DNA from: Rugamonas brunnea | GTDB lineage: Bacteria; Pseudomonadota; Gammaproteobacteria; Burkholderiales; Burkholderiaceae_D | Direction of reading: 5' to 3' | Assembly: GCF_014042345.1 (NCBI RefSeq) | Contig: NZ_JACEZT010000007.1 | Location: 247,225-311,224 of the forward strand | DNA length: 64,000 bases | Shown here: positions 27,473 to 37,133 of the stretch, one piece after another | Numbering within the stretch: the stretch's first letter is position 1 | Layout of the letters: each line of letters begins with the position of its first letter | Made by a program: the position numbers and the translations under genes | The notes under the pieces: generated by a model | Told to the model about the DNA's origin: nothing | Database searches by the model: none | What the model saw: the letters and a program-made list of their open reading frames with translations, nothing else

Positions 27473-28117
27473 ATGACACGCGTTCGAGTTGAAAGCTTCA
27501 CGATTTCCATCGATGGTTATGGCGCGGGGCCGGACCAGGATCTCGACAATCCGCTTGGCGTGGGTGGTCGGGACTTGCACCAGTGGCTGATCCCGACGCA
27601 AACATTCCAGCGCATGCACTTTGCCGGAGAAGGCACGACCAGCGTCGACGACGATTTTGCCGCACGGGGAATCAGGAACGTCGGCGCGTGGATACTGGGC
27701 CGGAACATGTTCGGACCGGTGCGCGGCCCCTGGCCCGACCTGAACTGGCAAGGCTGGTGGGGCGACAATCCGCCCTATCACGTGCCCGTCTTCGTGTTGA
27801 CCCATCATGCGCGCCCAACCTTGAAGATGGAAGGCGGCACGACGTTCCACTTCGTCACCGGCGGCATCCACGAAGCGCTTGAGCGGGCCCGCGAGGCCGC
27901 CAACGGCATGGACGTGCGCATAGGCGGGGGCGCTAACGTGATCCGGCAATATCTGCAAGCGGGGCTGATTGACGAGCTGCATTTCGCCATCTCGCCCATC
28001 CTGCTGGGCCGGGGCGAGCCCTTGTTCGAGGGACTGGACCTGCGCACGCTGGGTTACGAGTGCGTCGAGTTCGTGGGAACGGAGAAGGCCACCCACGTTG
28101 TGCTGCGGCGCGGGTGA
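27473..28117 (+). CDS. Dihydrofolate-reductase-like (RibD C-terminal domain) protein
   Basis: A 214-residue protein of the RibD-C/YwjB-type reductase fold. It opens with ESFTISIDGYGAGPDQD, has GAWILGRNMFGPVRGPW in the middle, PVFVLTHHARPTLKMEGGTT, and the family-defining GGGANVIRQYLQAGLIDELHF with ISPILLGRGEPLFEGLD towards the end. The family uses NADPH to reduce small molecules, but most stand-alone members have no known substrate. AGGAG sits 5 bases before ATG 27473. It follows DUF1697 by 60 bases, and both may be on one transcript. Confidence 0.88.
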   Translation: MTRVRVESFTISIDGYGAGPDQDLDNPLGVGGRDLHQWLIPTQTFQRMHFAGEGTTSVDDDFAARGIRNVGAWILGRNMFGPVRGPWPDLNWQGWWGDNPPYHVPVFVLTHHARPTLKMEGGTTFHFVTGGIHEALERAREAANGMDVRIGGGANVIRQYLQAGLIDELHFAISPILLGRGEPLFEGLDLRTLGYECVEFVGTEKATHVVLRRG

Positions 28118-28165
28118 CGTGGGTATTTCCGATGGTGATGCGTCGCCGACGCGGCGATGCCGCCG

Positions 28166-29413
28166 TCAAGCCGCCTGCGCGTGTGGCATGGCCTTGCTCA
28201 TCCAACGGCGATAACGTTTATTTTGCTTCTTGGCTTGCAACTGTTGTCCAAGCAGCGCAAACAGGGGGCGCACATTCGGATTGGCGGGCTTGCCCTTGCT
28301 GACCCGTTGTAACTGGTACTTCACCATCGCCATCACGGCGGCGGAGGCCATTACCTTGTTTTTCCAGGTGACGGCGCGCAGCATTGCCGTCGTCGTTTGA
28401 TCCGAACGCCATGCCTTCGGCAGATGGGGATTGATCGCGAGTGCGGTTCCCATGCCAACCATGTCGATGCCGCTGTCCAGCACTTCCTTCACAACCGGGT
28501 AGCGGCGTATGCCGCCGGTGACCATGACCGGCATGTCCGCCACGGTGGCGATGTCCTTGGCGAACTCGACGAAGTAGGCCTCGCGGGCCAGCGTCTTGTC
28601 ATCGCGTGCGTGGCCCATCATCGCCGGCGCTTCGTAGCTGCCGCCCGAGAGTTCAATCATGTCCACGCCCAATGGATTGAGCATGGCGATTACCGTCTTC
28701 GCGTCGTCGGTGCTGAAGCCGCCGCGCTGAAAGTCGGCCGAATTGAGTTTGACGGCGACCGCGAAGTCCTTGCCCACAGTCTGGCGTATCTCCTTGACCA
28801 CCTCGACCAGCAAGCGCGCGCGATTGGCGATTGGGCCGCCCCACTGGTCGGTGCGCTTGTTGGTGATCGGCGACAGGAACTGGCTGATGAGATAACCATG
28901 GGCCGCATGCACTTCCACGCCATTGAAGCCGAACTGCTCCGCCAACTGTGCGGATTTGACGAACCGTCGCCTGACGTCGGCAATGTCGTCTTCGCTCATC
29001 TCGCGCGGCGTGGCGAACTGGCTGGAGAAATCGCCAAGCTCCATGGCGATGGCCGATGGCGCGATCGCTTCCTGTCCCATGGCGGCGGGCATCTGGCGTC
29101 CCGGATGATTAATCTGCATCCAGATCTGCGCGCCACCAGAGCGGGCCGTTTTTGCCCATTCCCTGAAACGCGGCGCTGCGGTTTCCGATTCCAGCACCAC
29201 GCCGCCCGGCCCCGTCATGGCGCGGCGGTCGATCATCACGTTGCCGGTGATGATCAGGCCCACGCCACCGTCTGCCCACGACTTGTACAAACGGATCAGG
29301 TCATCCGACGGCGCGTGATTGTCGTCGGCCATGTTTTCTTCCATCGCGGCTTTGGCAAGGCGGTTGGGGACGATGGCGCCGTTAGGCAAGACAAGCTCAC
29401 TGAAAGGATGCAT
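28166..29413 (-). CDS. Old Yellow Enzyme family NADH:flavin oxidoreductase
   Basis: A 415-residue FMN-dependent ene-reductase of the OYE family. The TIM barrel is readable: PNRLAKAAMEENMAD, GGVGLIITGNVMIDRRAM, QIWMQINHPGRQMPA (the H-P-G-R block), FNGVEVHAAHGYLISQFLSP with the H-x-A-H-G-Y active-site pattern, NKRTDQWGGPIANRARL, FAVAVKLNSADF and PVMVTGGIRR for phosphate binding. The enzymes reduce electrophilic C=C bonds or nitro groups, often for detoxification. ATG 29413 follows GGGAG. It is divergent from a MerR regulator, with a 19-bp-spacer promoter between them, so it is the probable target of that regulator. Confidence 0.92.
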   Translation of the reverse strand: MHPFSELVLPNGAIVPNRLAKAAMEENMADDNHAPSDDLIRLYKSWADGGVGLIITGNVMIDRRAMTGPGGVVLESETAAPRFREWAKTARSGGAQIWMQINHPGRQMPAAMGQEAIAPSAIAMELGDFSSQFATPREMSEDDIADVRRRFVKSAQLAEQFGFNGVEVHAAHGYLISQFLSPITNKRTDQWGGPIANRARLLVEVVKEIRQTVGKDFAVAVKLNSADFQRGGFSTDDAKTVIAMLNPLGVDMIELSGGSYEAPAMMGHARDDKTLAREAYFVEFAKDIATVADMPVMVTGGIRRYPVVKEVLDSGIDMVGMGTALAINPHLPKAWRSDQTTTAMLRAVTWKNKVMASAAVMAMVKYQLQRVSKGKPANPNVRPLFALLGQQLQAKKQNKRYRRWMSKAMPHAQAA

Positions 29414-29441
29414 TGCGGTCTCCCGAGTTACAATGGCACCA

Positions 29442-29474
29442 CGATAAGCTTGAAGTTAAGTTGAAGGTCAAGCC
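29442..29474 (-). promoter_or_regulatory. MerR-type promoter/operator for the OYE gene
   Basis: On the minus strand TTGACC (29472-29467) and TATCGT (29447-29442) are separated by 19 bp, the over-long spacer typical of promoters activated by MerR proteins. A dyad GCTTGA (29449-29454) / TCAAGC (29469-29474) lies within the spacer and -35 region, with a T-T-A-A core near the centre. This is where a MerR dimer would bind and unwind the DNA. Confidence 0.75.
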
Positions 29475-29540
29475 TTGCAATGAACATTTTTAGAGTGCGC
29501 CCTCAATTTCAAGGCACACAGACTCAGATAGGAGAGCGCA

Positions 29541-29951
29541 ATGAAGATTGGTGAACTCGCCAAAAGGAGCGGCATCTCGGCTTCCGCCATCCGTTTCTAT
29601 GAGTCAAAAGGCCTGCTGAAGATTGTCGACCGCCAATCCAACGGCTATCGGGACTATCCGCTCGAAGCTGTTGCGCTGCTTGCAATTATTAATGGTGCGC
29701 AAAAAGCCGGCTTTACGCTTGAGGAAATTGGACAAGTCTTGCCGGGAGATATTTCGTCATGGAAGCATGATGAGCTGATGGCGGCACTGCATAAGAAAAT
29801 TGCCGATATCGAGTCATTGGAAGTGAGGCTGGCGCAGAACAAAGCGCATCTGCGTTCATTAATTCAAGTGATAGATTCGAAACCTCAGGACATTGATTGC
29901 AAAGACAATGCCGTGCGCGTGATGAACAGCCTGGGATTATCCGGCGGTTGA
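29541..29951 (+). CDS. MerR-family transcriptional regulator
   Basis: A 136-residue regulator. MKIGELAKRSGISASAIRFYE is the MerR helix-turn-helix start, followed by the wing (SKGLLKIVDRQSNGYRDY) and a dimerising coiled coil (IADIESLEVRLAQNKAHLR). The C-terminal tail has a single cysteine (DIDCKDNA) and no metal-binding cysteine pair, suggesting an organic ligand or redox signal rather than metal. AGGAG precedes ATG 29541. The gene is noticeably AT-richer than the chromosome around it. It probably controls the divergent Old Yellow Enzyme and perhaps itself. Confidence 0.92.
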   Translation: MKIGELAKRSGISASAIRFYESKGLLKIVDRQSNGYRDYPLEAVALLAIINGAQKAGFTLEEIGQVLPGDISSWKHDELMAALHKKIADIESLEVRLAQNKAHLRSLIQVIDSKPQDIDCKDNAVRVMNSLGLSGG

Positions 29952-30048
29952 TGTTCCGCGTTGGTGTCAGCGCAAAATGCTGCGCAAGGACGCGCCAGCG
30001 GCGATAATGCGCATGGCGCCAGTCCGGCGCGTCATGATACGGAGCCCC

Positions 30049-33000
30049 ATGCAATCGAGCATCACCCCCGGCCTGCTTATCCTGCACGGCAACCAGATGG
30101 AACAACTGCGCGCGGCCGTGTTCCAGTGGCTGCGCAACCATCCGCTGGGGGCGCTGGAACAGGACATCTTCCTGGTCCAGTCGAACGGCGTGGCCGAGTG
30201 GCTCAAGATCGCGCTGGCCGAGGAGTTGGGCGTGTGCGCGGCCACCCGCGTGGCGCTGCCGGCCCGCTTCCTGTGGGACACCTACCGTGGCATGCTGGGG
30301 CGCGAGCGCGTGCCGGCCCTGTCGGCCTTCGACAAGGGCCCGCTCACCTGGCGCCTGATGCGGCTGCTGCCCACCTTGCTGAACCAGCCCGTCTTCACGC
30401 CGCTGCGCCACTTCCTGGCCGACGGCGAGGCCGAGCGCCGCCTGCAACTGGCCGAACGGCTGGCCGACCTGTTCGACCAGTACCAGGTGTACCGCGCCGA
30501 CTGGCTGGAGGACTGGGCCGCCGGCCGCGACCAGTTGCGCAGCGCGCGCGGCGAGATCGCGCCGCTGCCGCCCGACCAATGCTGGCAAGGCCAGTTGTGG
30601 CGCGCCGTGATGGCCGACGTGGCGCCCGAAGAACGGGGCTTGGGCCGCGCCACCGTGCACACCGAGTTCGTGCGTGCCACGGCTGCCGGTGCCACGCCGG
30701 CCGGCCGCCTGCCGCGCCGCATCGTGCTGTTCGGCGTCTCGGCGCTGCCGTACCAGAGCTTGCAGGCGCTGGCTTCGCTGGCGCGCCACACGCAGGTGCT
30801 GCTGGCCGTGCCCAATCCCTGCCAGTTCTATTGGGGCGACATCATCGAAGGACGCGACCTGCTGCGCGCCGCCCACCGCCGCCAGCAACTGCGCAACGGC
30901 CAGGACCTGGGCCAGATCCCGCTCGAAGAACTGCACGCGCACAGCCATCCGCTGCTGGCCAGCTGGGGGCGCCAGGGGCGCGATTTTATCCGCATGCTCG
31001 ATGAATTCGACGCCGAAGCGGCGGCCGCCGCCGAAGCGCAGGGCGAGGAGGGCAGCGCACCGCTGCGGGTCGACCTGTTCAGCGAGTGCGACGCCCACAC
31101 TCTGTTGGGCCAGGTGCAGGCGGCCGTGCGCGACCTGCTGCCGCTGTCCGAGCATCCGCACCAGCCGCCGCCGGATGCGGACCGCTCGATCGAATTCCAC
31201 ATCGCCCACAGCGTGCAGCGCGAGGTGGAAGTGCTGCACGACCAGTTGCTGGCCATGTTCGCGGCCGGTGGCGATACGCCGCTGCGCCCGCGCGACGTGG
31301 TGGTGATGGTGCCCGACATCGACACCTGTTCGGCCGCCATCCACGCCGTGTTCGCGCAGCACAAGCGTAGCGACCCGCGCTACATCCCGTTCGAGATCGC
31401 CGACGTCAAGGACCGCAGCGTCAATCCGCTGCTGGTGGCGCTGGAATGGCTGCTGCGCCTGCCGCAGCAGCGCTGCCGCCAGAGCGAGGTACGCGACCTG
31501 CTGGACGTGCCGGCGCTGGCCAAACGCTTCGGCCTGGACGCCGAGGATTTACCCACGCTGGGCCAGTGGATCGAAGGCGCCGGCGTGCGCTGGGGGCTGG
31601 ACCAGGCGCACCGCGACGGCCTGGGACTGGGCTCGGCCGGCGAACAGAATGCCTGGATCTTCGGCGTGCGCCGCATGCTGCTCGGTTATGCGAGCGGCGA
31701 CGGCGCCAGTTTCGCCGGCATCGAACCGTATGCGGAGGTGGGCGGCCTCGATGCCGCGCTGGCCGGCTCGCTGGCCCAGCTGGTGGAAGCGCTGCTGCAC
31801 TGGCGCGCGCTGCTGGCCCAGTCGCGCTCCCCGGCCGACTGGGGCGTGCAGGCGCGCGCGCTGCTGGCCGCGTTCTTCGACGGCGCCGAGGAGAACGACC
31901 GCCTCACGCTGGCCCAGCTCAGCGACACGCTCAACCACTGGCTCGGCACCTGCGAGGCGGCCGGTTTCGACGAGGCCGTGCCGCTGGCCGTGCTGCGCGA
32001 AGCGTGGCTGGGCGCGCTCGATGAACCGACGCTGGACCACCAGTTCGTCTCCGGCGGCGTGACCTTCTGCACGCTGATGCCGATGCGCGCCGTGCCGTTC
32101 CGTGTCGTTTGCCTGCTGGGCATGAACGATGGCGATTTCCCGCGCCGCGCGCCCAAGGCCGATTTCGATCTGCTGGCGCAGCCGGGCATGGCCCGTCCCG
32201 GCGACCGTTCGCGCCGCGACGACGACCGCTACCTGATGCTGGAAGCCTTGCTGGCCGCGCGCGACAAGCTGTATGTGAGCTGGGTGGGCCGCAATGTGCG
32301 TGACAACAGCGAGCAGCCACCGTCGGTGCTGGTGTCGCAATTGCGCGATTACCTCGTCAACGGCTGGGGGCTGGATCTGCATGCGCGCACCACCGAGCAC
32401 GCGTTGCAGCCGTTCAGCCGCCGTTATTTCGAAGCCGGTGGTTTGCTCACCTACGCTGGCGAGTGGCGCGCCGCCCATGCGGACGGCGATGCGCAGCAGG
32501 AGGCCGCTGAACTGCCGCCGTTCGAGATCGACGACAAGTACCGGCTCAAGTTGTCCGCGCTGGCCAATTTCATGCGCCAGCCGGTGCGCTACTTCTTCCG
32601 CCAGCGGCTGGGCGTGATCTTCGGCGACACGGCGCTGGTGGGCGAGGACGAGGAACCGTTCTCGCTCAACGCGTTGGAACGTTATCTGCTCGAAGACGTG
32701 ATGCTCGACGATGACGGCGCCGAAGCGGAACAGCTGGACCAGGTGCGCGCGCATCTGACGGTGCGCGTCGAACGGCTGGCGCGCGAAGGCGTGCTGCCGA
32801 TCGGCCTGATCGGCCAGCAGTGGCAGCGCCAGCTGGTCGACGCGCTGGTGCCGGTGCGCTGCGCGTGGCTCACGCTGCGCCAGCACTATCCGCAAGCCGC
32901 GCCCAAGCTGGCCCTGAGCCTGGCCCTGTCCGGCGTGCCGTTGGAGGATTGGCTTGACCACTTGCGCAGCAACGGCAGCGATACTGTCTGGCTCACCCAG

Positions 33001-33471
33001 ATGTCGTCCAAGGTGACGGACAAGGGCGGCCAGCCCCGCGGCGACAAGCTGATTCCCATGTGGCTGCGGCAGTTGGCGGCGGCGGCGGCCGGCATGCCTG
33101 TCACCGGTTATCTGGTGGCGCGTGACGCCATCGTGATCATGGCGCCGCTGGCGCAGGGCGAGGCCTTGCAAACGCTCAGTGACCTGGTCAGCATCTGGCG
33201 CGACGGCATGCACCGTCCGCTGCCCACGGCCTGCAAGACGGCGCTGACGCTGATGCAGGGCAGCGATCCGCGCCCCGTGTACGACGGCGGCTTCGATGTC
33301 GACGGCGAGAACGCGGACCTGTGCCTGGCGCGCCTGTGGCCGGACTTCGCCGCGCTGTCGGCCGAGGAGTTGTGGGCCGACTGCGCCCAGGCCCTGTATG
33401 GCCCGCTGGCCGCATGGCTCAGGGATCACATTACGGTTGAACCGATTACGCCCGACGGGGAACACGCATGA
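30049..33471 (+). CDS. recC: Exodeoxyribonuclease V gamma subunit RecC
   Basis: An 1140-residue RecC, the Chi-recognising scaffold of the RecBCD helicase-nuclease that processes double-strand breaks. The N-terminus ITPGLLILHGNQMEQLRAAV and QSNGVAEWLKIALAEELGV, LPARFLWDTYRGMLG are characteristic of RecC; further on come RDVVVMVPDIDTCSAAIHAV and the block GGVTFCTLMPMRAVPFRVVC with LLGMNDGDFPRRAPKADFDL, conserved in the inactive-helicase part. ACGGAG precedes ATG 30049. The stop overlaps the recB start by 4 bases. Order recC-recB-recD without ptrA is common in betaproteobacteria. Confidence 0.95.
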   Translation: MQSSITPGLLILHGNQMEQLRAAVFQWLRNHPLGALEQDIFLVQSNGVAEWLKIALAEELGVCAATRVALPARFLWDTYRGMLGRERVPALSAFDKGPLTWRLMRLLPTLLNQPVFTPLRHFLADGEAERRLQLAERLADLFDQYQVYRADWLEDWAAGRDQLRSARGEIAPLPPDQCWQGQLWRAVMADVAPEERGLGRATVHTEFVRATAAGATPAGRLPRRIVLFGVSALPYQSLQALASLARHTQVLLAVPNPCQFYWGDIIEGRDLLRAAHRRQQLRNGQDLGQIPLEELHAHSHPLLASWGRQGRDFIRMLDEFDAEAAAAAEAQGEEGSAPLRVDLFSECDAHTLLGQVQAAVRDLLPLSEHPHQPPPDADRSIEFHIAHSVQREVEVLHDQLLAMFAAGGDTPLRPRDVVVMVPDIDTCSAAIHAVFAQHKRSDPRYIPFEIADVKDRSVNPLLVALEWLLRLPQQRCRQSEVRDLLDVPALAKRFGLDAEDLPTLGQWIEGAGVRWGLDQAHRDGLGLGSAGEQNAWIFGVRRMLLGYASGDGASFAGIEPYAEVGGLDAALAGSLAQLVEALLHWRALLAQSRSPADWGVQARALLAAFFDGAEENDRLTLAQLSDTLNHWLGTCEAAGFDEAVPLAVLREAWLGALDEPTLDHQFVSGGVTFCTLMPMRAVPFRVVCLLGMNDGDFPRRAPKADFDLLAQPGMARPGDRSRRDDDRYLMLEALLAARDKLYVSWVGRNVRDNSEQPPSVLVSQLRDYLVNGWGLDLHARTTEHALQPFSRRYFEAGGLLTYAGEWRAAHADGDAQQEAAELPPFEIDDKYRLKLSALANFMRQPVRYFFRQRLGVIFGDTALVGEDEEPFSLNALERYLLEDVMLDDDGAEAEQLDQVRAHLTVRVERLAREGVLPIGLIGQQWQRQLVDALVPVRCAWLTLRQHYPQAAPKLALSLALSGVPLEDWLDHLRSNGSDTVWLTQMSSKVTDKGGQPRGDKLIPMWLRQLAAAAAGMPVTGYLVARDAIVIMAPLAQGEALQTLSDLVSIWRDGMHRPLPTACKTALTLMQGSDPRPVYDGGFDVDGENADLCLARLWPDFAALSAEELWADCAQALYGPLAAWLRDHITVEPITPDGEHA

Positions 33472-36400
33472 CGCAATTGCTGGCACCTTTGACTTTCCCC
33501 CTGCACGGCTCGCGCCTGATCGAGGCCAGCGCCGGCACCGGCAAGACCTGGACCATCGCCGCCCTGTATCTGCGGCTGGTGCTGGGCCATGGCGGCGACG
33601 ACGGCTTTGTGCGGCCGCTGCTGCCGGCCGATATCCTGGTGATGACCTTCACGCGCGCGGCCACGCGCGAGCTGTCGAACCGTGTGCGCGAACGGCTGGT
33701 GGAGGCGGCCGCGTATTTCCGTGGCCAGTCGGTCCAGCGCGATGATTACCTCGACGCGCTGCTGGCTTCCTACCCCGACCACATGGCGCGCCAGCAAGCC
33801 GCGCACCGCCTGATGCTGGCGGCTGAAACGATGGACGAAGCGGCCATCTTCACCATCGACGCGTGGTGCCAGCGCATGCTGCGCGAGCACGCGTTCGACA
33901 GCGGCAGCCTGTTCGACGAGGAGCTGGTGAGCGACGAGCAGACCCTGTTCGACGACGCGGCCCACGACTACTGGCGCCAGCAAGTCTATCCGCTCGACGC
34001 GCAGGCGCTGGAAGCGCTGCTGGATTGCTGGGGCGACGTGGAGGCGCTCAAGAAGTCGGTGCGCGAACTGGCCCGGCGCGCCGATATCGACGGCGACGAG
34101 GGCCGGGAAGCATTGGCCACGCTGATCGCGCGCGGGCTGCGCGAGCAGCAGGCGGCGCTGGCGGCGCTCAAGCAGGACTGGCACGCGCGCGCCAACCGCA
34201 TGGAGCAATGGATCGCGGCCCAGCGCGAGGCCAGCCCCAAGTGCTTCAACGGCAACAAGATGCGGGTCAATTCGCTGGTGGCCTGGTTCGACGCACTGCG
34301 CGTCTGGGCCCTGTCGCCGTTGCAGCTCATGCCCGAGCTGTCGGAGGCGGGCTGGAAGCGGCTCACGTCCGACGGCATCGCCGATGCCTTCTCCAAGGAT
34401 TTTGTCGCTGACATTCCCGACGATTTCGACGCCCTCGCACCGCTGCAACAGGCGCTGGCCGCGTTCGTGCCGCTGTCGCACGCGCTGTACCGCCACGCGG
34501 CGGCCAGCGTGGCGCGGCGCATGGCGGAACTCAAACGCCGCAACCGCCAGTTCGGTTTCGCCGACATGCTGGACCGGCTGAACGCGGCCCTGCAAGGCGA
34601 GAACGCGGAAGCGCTGCGCAAGCGCATCACCGAACAGTATCCGGTGGCGATGGTCGATGAGTTCCAGGACACGGCGCCCAACCAGTACGCCATTTTCAAC
34701 CTGCTGTACCGCGTGGCCGACAATGACCGCCACCTCGGCCTGTTCCTGATCGGTGACCCAAAGCAGTCGATCTATGGCTTCCGTGGCGCCGACATCCACA
34801 GCTATCTGTCCGCGCGGCTGGCCACGACGGGGCGCCACTACCAGCTGGGCACCAACTTCCGTTCCACGGCCGGCGTGGTCGACGCCGTCAACCGCCTGTT
34901 CCTGCACGCGGAAGGCGATGGCGCGTCGCCTGGTTTCCCGCGCGGCGCGTTCCGCTTCCGCAAGGACGGCGTCAATCCGCTGCCGTTCGACGCCGTGGGC
35001 GCGCGCGGGCGCGCGGAACGGCTGCTCAACATGGAAGGCGAGGTTGCGGCCATGGCCGTGTGCTGCACGGCGGCGCCGGACATGCGCAAGGAAGGCTACC
35101 TCGATTTCTTCGCCCATCACTGCGCCGAGCATATCGTCGCCCAGTTGAACGACGAGCGGGCCGGCTTCGAGGGGCCGGATGGCTTCACGCGCCTGCAGCC
35201 GGCCGACATCGCCGTGCTGGTGCGCGACCGCAAGGAGGCGGCGGCCATCCGGCGCGCGCTGCAGCGGCGTAACGTGGCCAGCGTCTACCTGTCCGACAAG
35301 GATTCCGTGATCGACAGCGACGAAGCGGCCGACGTGCTGCGCTGGCTGTCGGCACTGGCCAATCCGCTCGACGGTGCGCTGGCCCGCGCCGCCTTTGCCA
35401 CCCGCACGGCCGGGCTGCCGCTGGCCGAACTGGCGCGGCTCACGTCGGACGAACTGGCGTGGGAGGAGCGGGTGGAGCAGCTCAAGGCACTGCACATCGT
35501 CTGGCAGCGCCAGGGTGTGCTGGCCATGCTGCGCCGCTTCATCCATGAGCTGGGGCTGCCGGCCGCGTTGCTGGCGCAGGCCGGCGGCGAGCGGCGCCTG
35601 ACCAACCTGCTGCACCTGGCCGAACTGCTGCAAGCAGCCAGCCGCCAGCTCGATGGCGAACAGGCGCTGATCCGCTGGCTGGCCGAACAGATCGACGGCG
35701 GCACGGACGGCGGCGACGAACGCGTGCTGCGGCTGGAAAGCGATGCGGAGCTGGTCAAGGTGGTCACGGTCCACAAGTCCAAGGGCCTGGAATATCCGCT
35801 CGTGTACCTGCCGTTCGCCGTCACGGCGCGCAAGGTCGAGCGGCGCAACCGCAGCTTCTTTGAATACACGGACGACGCGGGCGTGCGCCAGATCGACCTG
35901 GCGCTGACGGACGACGCGCTGGAAGCGGTGGAGCGGGCCCGTATCGAGGAGGATTTGCGCTTGCTGTATGTGGCGCTCACGCGCGCCCGCCACGCGTTGT
36001 GGTTGGGCGTGGCCGCGCTGGCCGGCCGCAAGGCGGGCGAGAACACCTTGCATGAATCGGCGCTCGGTTACCTGCTGACGGGCGGCGAGAGCCTGGCGGC
36101 CGAGCTGTTGCTGGACCGGTGGCGGCATTTGGCCGGCGACTGTGCTGCCATCGCCGTGCGCACGTTAGGGCCAGAGCGACAGTTCACGGCGCTGAACCGG
36201 GTTGAAGTGCGGCCGCCGTTGCTGGAAACGGCGCCCTACACGGGCCGTTTCGAGCGCGACTGGTCGGTCGGCAGTTTCAGTTCGCTGGCCCGGCGCACCG
36301 GACCCGCCGGCGCGCCCGTGCCGCGCCACGCCTTGCAGGAAAAGCTGCTGGAGTCGGAGGACAGTGCCATCCTGGTGCGCACCGAGGATGCGCCGTGGCA

Positions 36401-37133
36401 CCGTTTCCCGCGCGGCTCCGTCCCCGGCAACTTCCTGCACGAACAGCTCGAGTGGATGGGGCAGGAGGGCTTCGACGTGGTTGAGCGCGACTATTTCGAC
36501 ACGGCGCTGGCGCGGCGCGTCGAGCGGGCCGGCTGGAGTCACCGGCTCGACGATACCAATGCATGGCTGCGCGCCATCGCCGGCACGCCCTTGCCGGTGC
36601 TGGACGCACCGCTGTGCCGCATCGCCACGGCGTTGCCGGAAATGGAGTTCTGGTTCCCCAGCGAGCGCCTCAGTTCCGGCGCGCTGGACCGGCTGTGCCG
36701 CGCGCATCTGCTGGACGGTATGCCGCGCCCGGCCTTGCCCGAGCGCCAGTTGCACGGCATGTTGAAAGGTTTTACCGATCTGGTGTTTGAGCATGAAAAC
36801 CGCTACTGGGTGATGGACTACAAGTCCAATGCGTTGGGCGTCGGCGACGCGGCCTACCATCGCCCAGCATTGGCGGCCGGCATGGCGGAACACCGCTACG
36901 ACATCCAGGGCGCGATCTACATGCTGGCCCTGCACCGGCTGTTGCGCAGCCGCCTGGGCGCGGCCTACGATCCGGCGCAACATCTGGGCGGGGCCATCTT
37001 CCTGTTCCTGCGCGGTATTGCGCATCCGCAAACCCACGGCTGCCATGTACTGGCGCCGGATCTGGCCTTGCTCGATGGACTGGATCAGTTGCTGAACGAA
37101 ACGAATGAGCTGGAATATGACCATGATGCATGA
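33468..37133 (+). CDS. recB: Exodeoxyribonuclease V beta subunit RecB
   Basis: A 1221-residue RecB: a 3'-5' UvrD-type helicase with a C-terminal nuclease. Walker A is IEASAGTGKTWTIAALYLR, motif Ia DILVMTFTRAATREL, motif II VAMVDEFQDTAPNQY, motif III GDPKQSIYGFRGAD, motif V VVTVHKSKGLEYPLVYL and motif VI LLYVALTRARHALW. The nuclease has GFTDLVFEHENRYWVMDYKS with the catalytic D and D-x-K, followed by YDIQGAIYMLALHRLLRSR. All catalytic residues appear intact. The start ATG overlaps the recC stop (ATGA), implying equimolar synthesis. Confidence 0.96.
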   Translation: MTQLLAPLTFPLHGSRLIEASAGTGKTWTIAALYLRLVLGHGGDDGFVRPLLPADILVMTFTRAATRELSNRVRERLVEAAAYFRGQSVQRDDYLDALLASYPDHMARQQAAHRLMLAAETMDEAAIFTIDAWCQRMLREHAFDSGSLFDEELVSDEQTLFDDAAHDYWRQQVYPLDAQALEALLDCWGDVEALKKSVRELARRADIDGDEGREALATLIARGLREQQAALAALKQDWHARANRMEQWIAAQREASPKCFNGNKMRVNSLVAWFDALRVWALSPLQLMPELSEAGWKRLTSDGIADAFSKDFVADIPDDFDALAPLQQALAAFVPLSHALYRHAAASVARRMAELKRRNRQFGFADMLDRLNAALQGENAEALRKRITEQYPVAMVDEFQDTAPNQYAIFNLLYRVADNDRHLGLFLIGDPKQSIYGFRGADIHSYLSARLATTGRHYQLGTNFRSTAGVVDAVNRLFLHAEGDGASPGFPRGAFRFRKDGVNPLPFDAVGARGRAERLLNMEGEVAAMAVCCTAAPDMRKEGYLDFFAHHCAEHIVAQLNDERAGFEGPDGFTRLQPADIAVLVRDRKEAAAIRRALQRRNVASVYLSDKDSVIDSDEAADVLRWLSALANPLDGALARAAFATRTAGLPLAELARLTSDELAWEERVEQLKALHIVWQRQGVLAMLRRFIHELGLPAALLAQAGGERRLTNLLHLAELLQAASRQLDGEQALIRWLAEQIDGGTDGGDERVLRLESDAELVKVVTVHKSKGLEYPLVYLPFAVTARKVERRNRSFFEYTDDAGVRQIDLALTDDALEAVERARIEEDLRLLYVALTRARHALWLGVAALAGRKAGENTLHESALGYLLTGGESLAAELLLDRWRHLAGDCAAIAVRTLGPERQFTALNRVEVRPPLLETAPYTGRFERDWSVGSFSSLARRTGPAGAPVPRHALQEKLLESEDSAILVRTEDAPWHRFPRGSVPGNFLHEQLEWMGQEGFDVVERDYFDTALARRVERAGWSHRLDDTNAWLRAIAGTPLPVLDAPLCRIATALPEMEFWFPSERLSSGALDRLCRAHLLDGMPRPALPERQLHGMLKGFTDLVFEHENRYWVMDYKSNALGVGDAAYHRPALAAGMAEHRYDIQGAIYMLALHRLLRSRLGAAYDPAQHLGGAIFLFLRGIAHPQTHGCHVLAPDLALLDGLDQLLNETNELEYDHDA

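Noticed and set aside
33426..36128. A 900-codon open frame on the minus strand opposite recB, and similar long frames opposite recC, flgE and flgK
   Set aside because: All are mirror images of genes with intact helicase or flagellar motifs; no ribosome-binding sites or protein families recognised.
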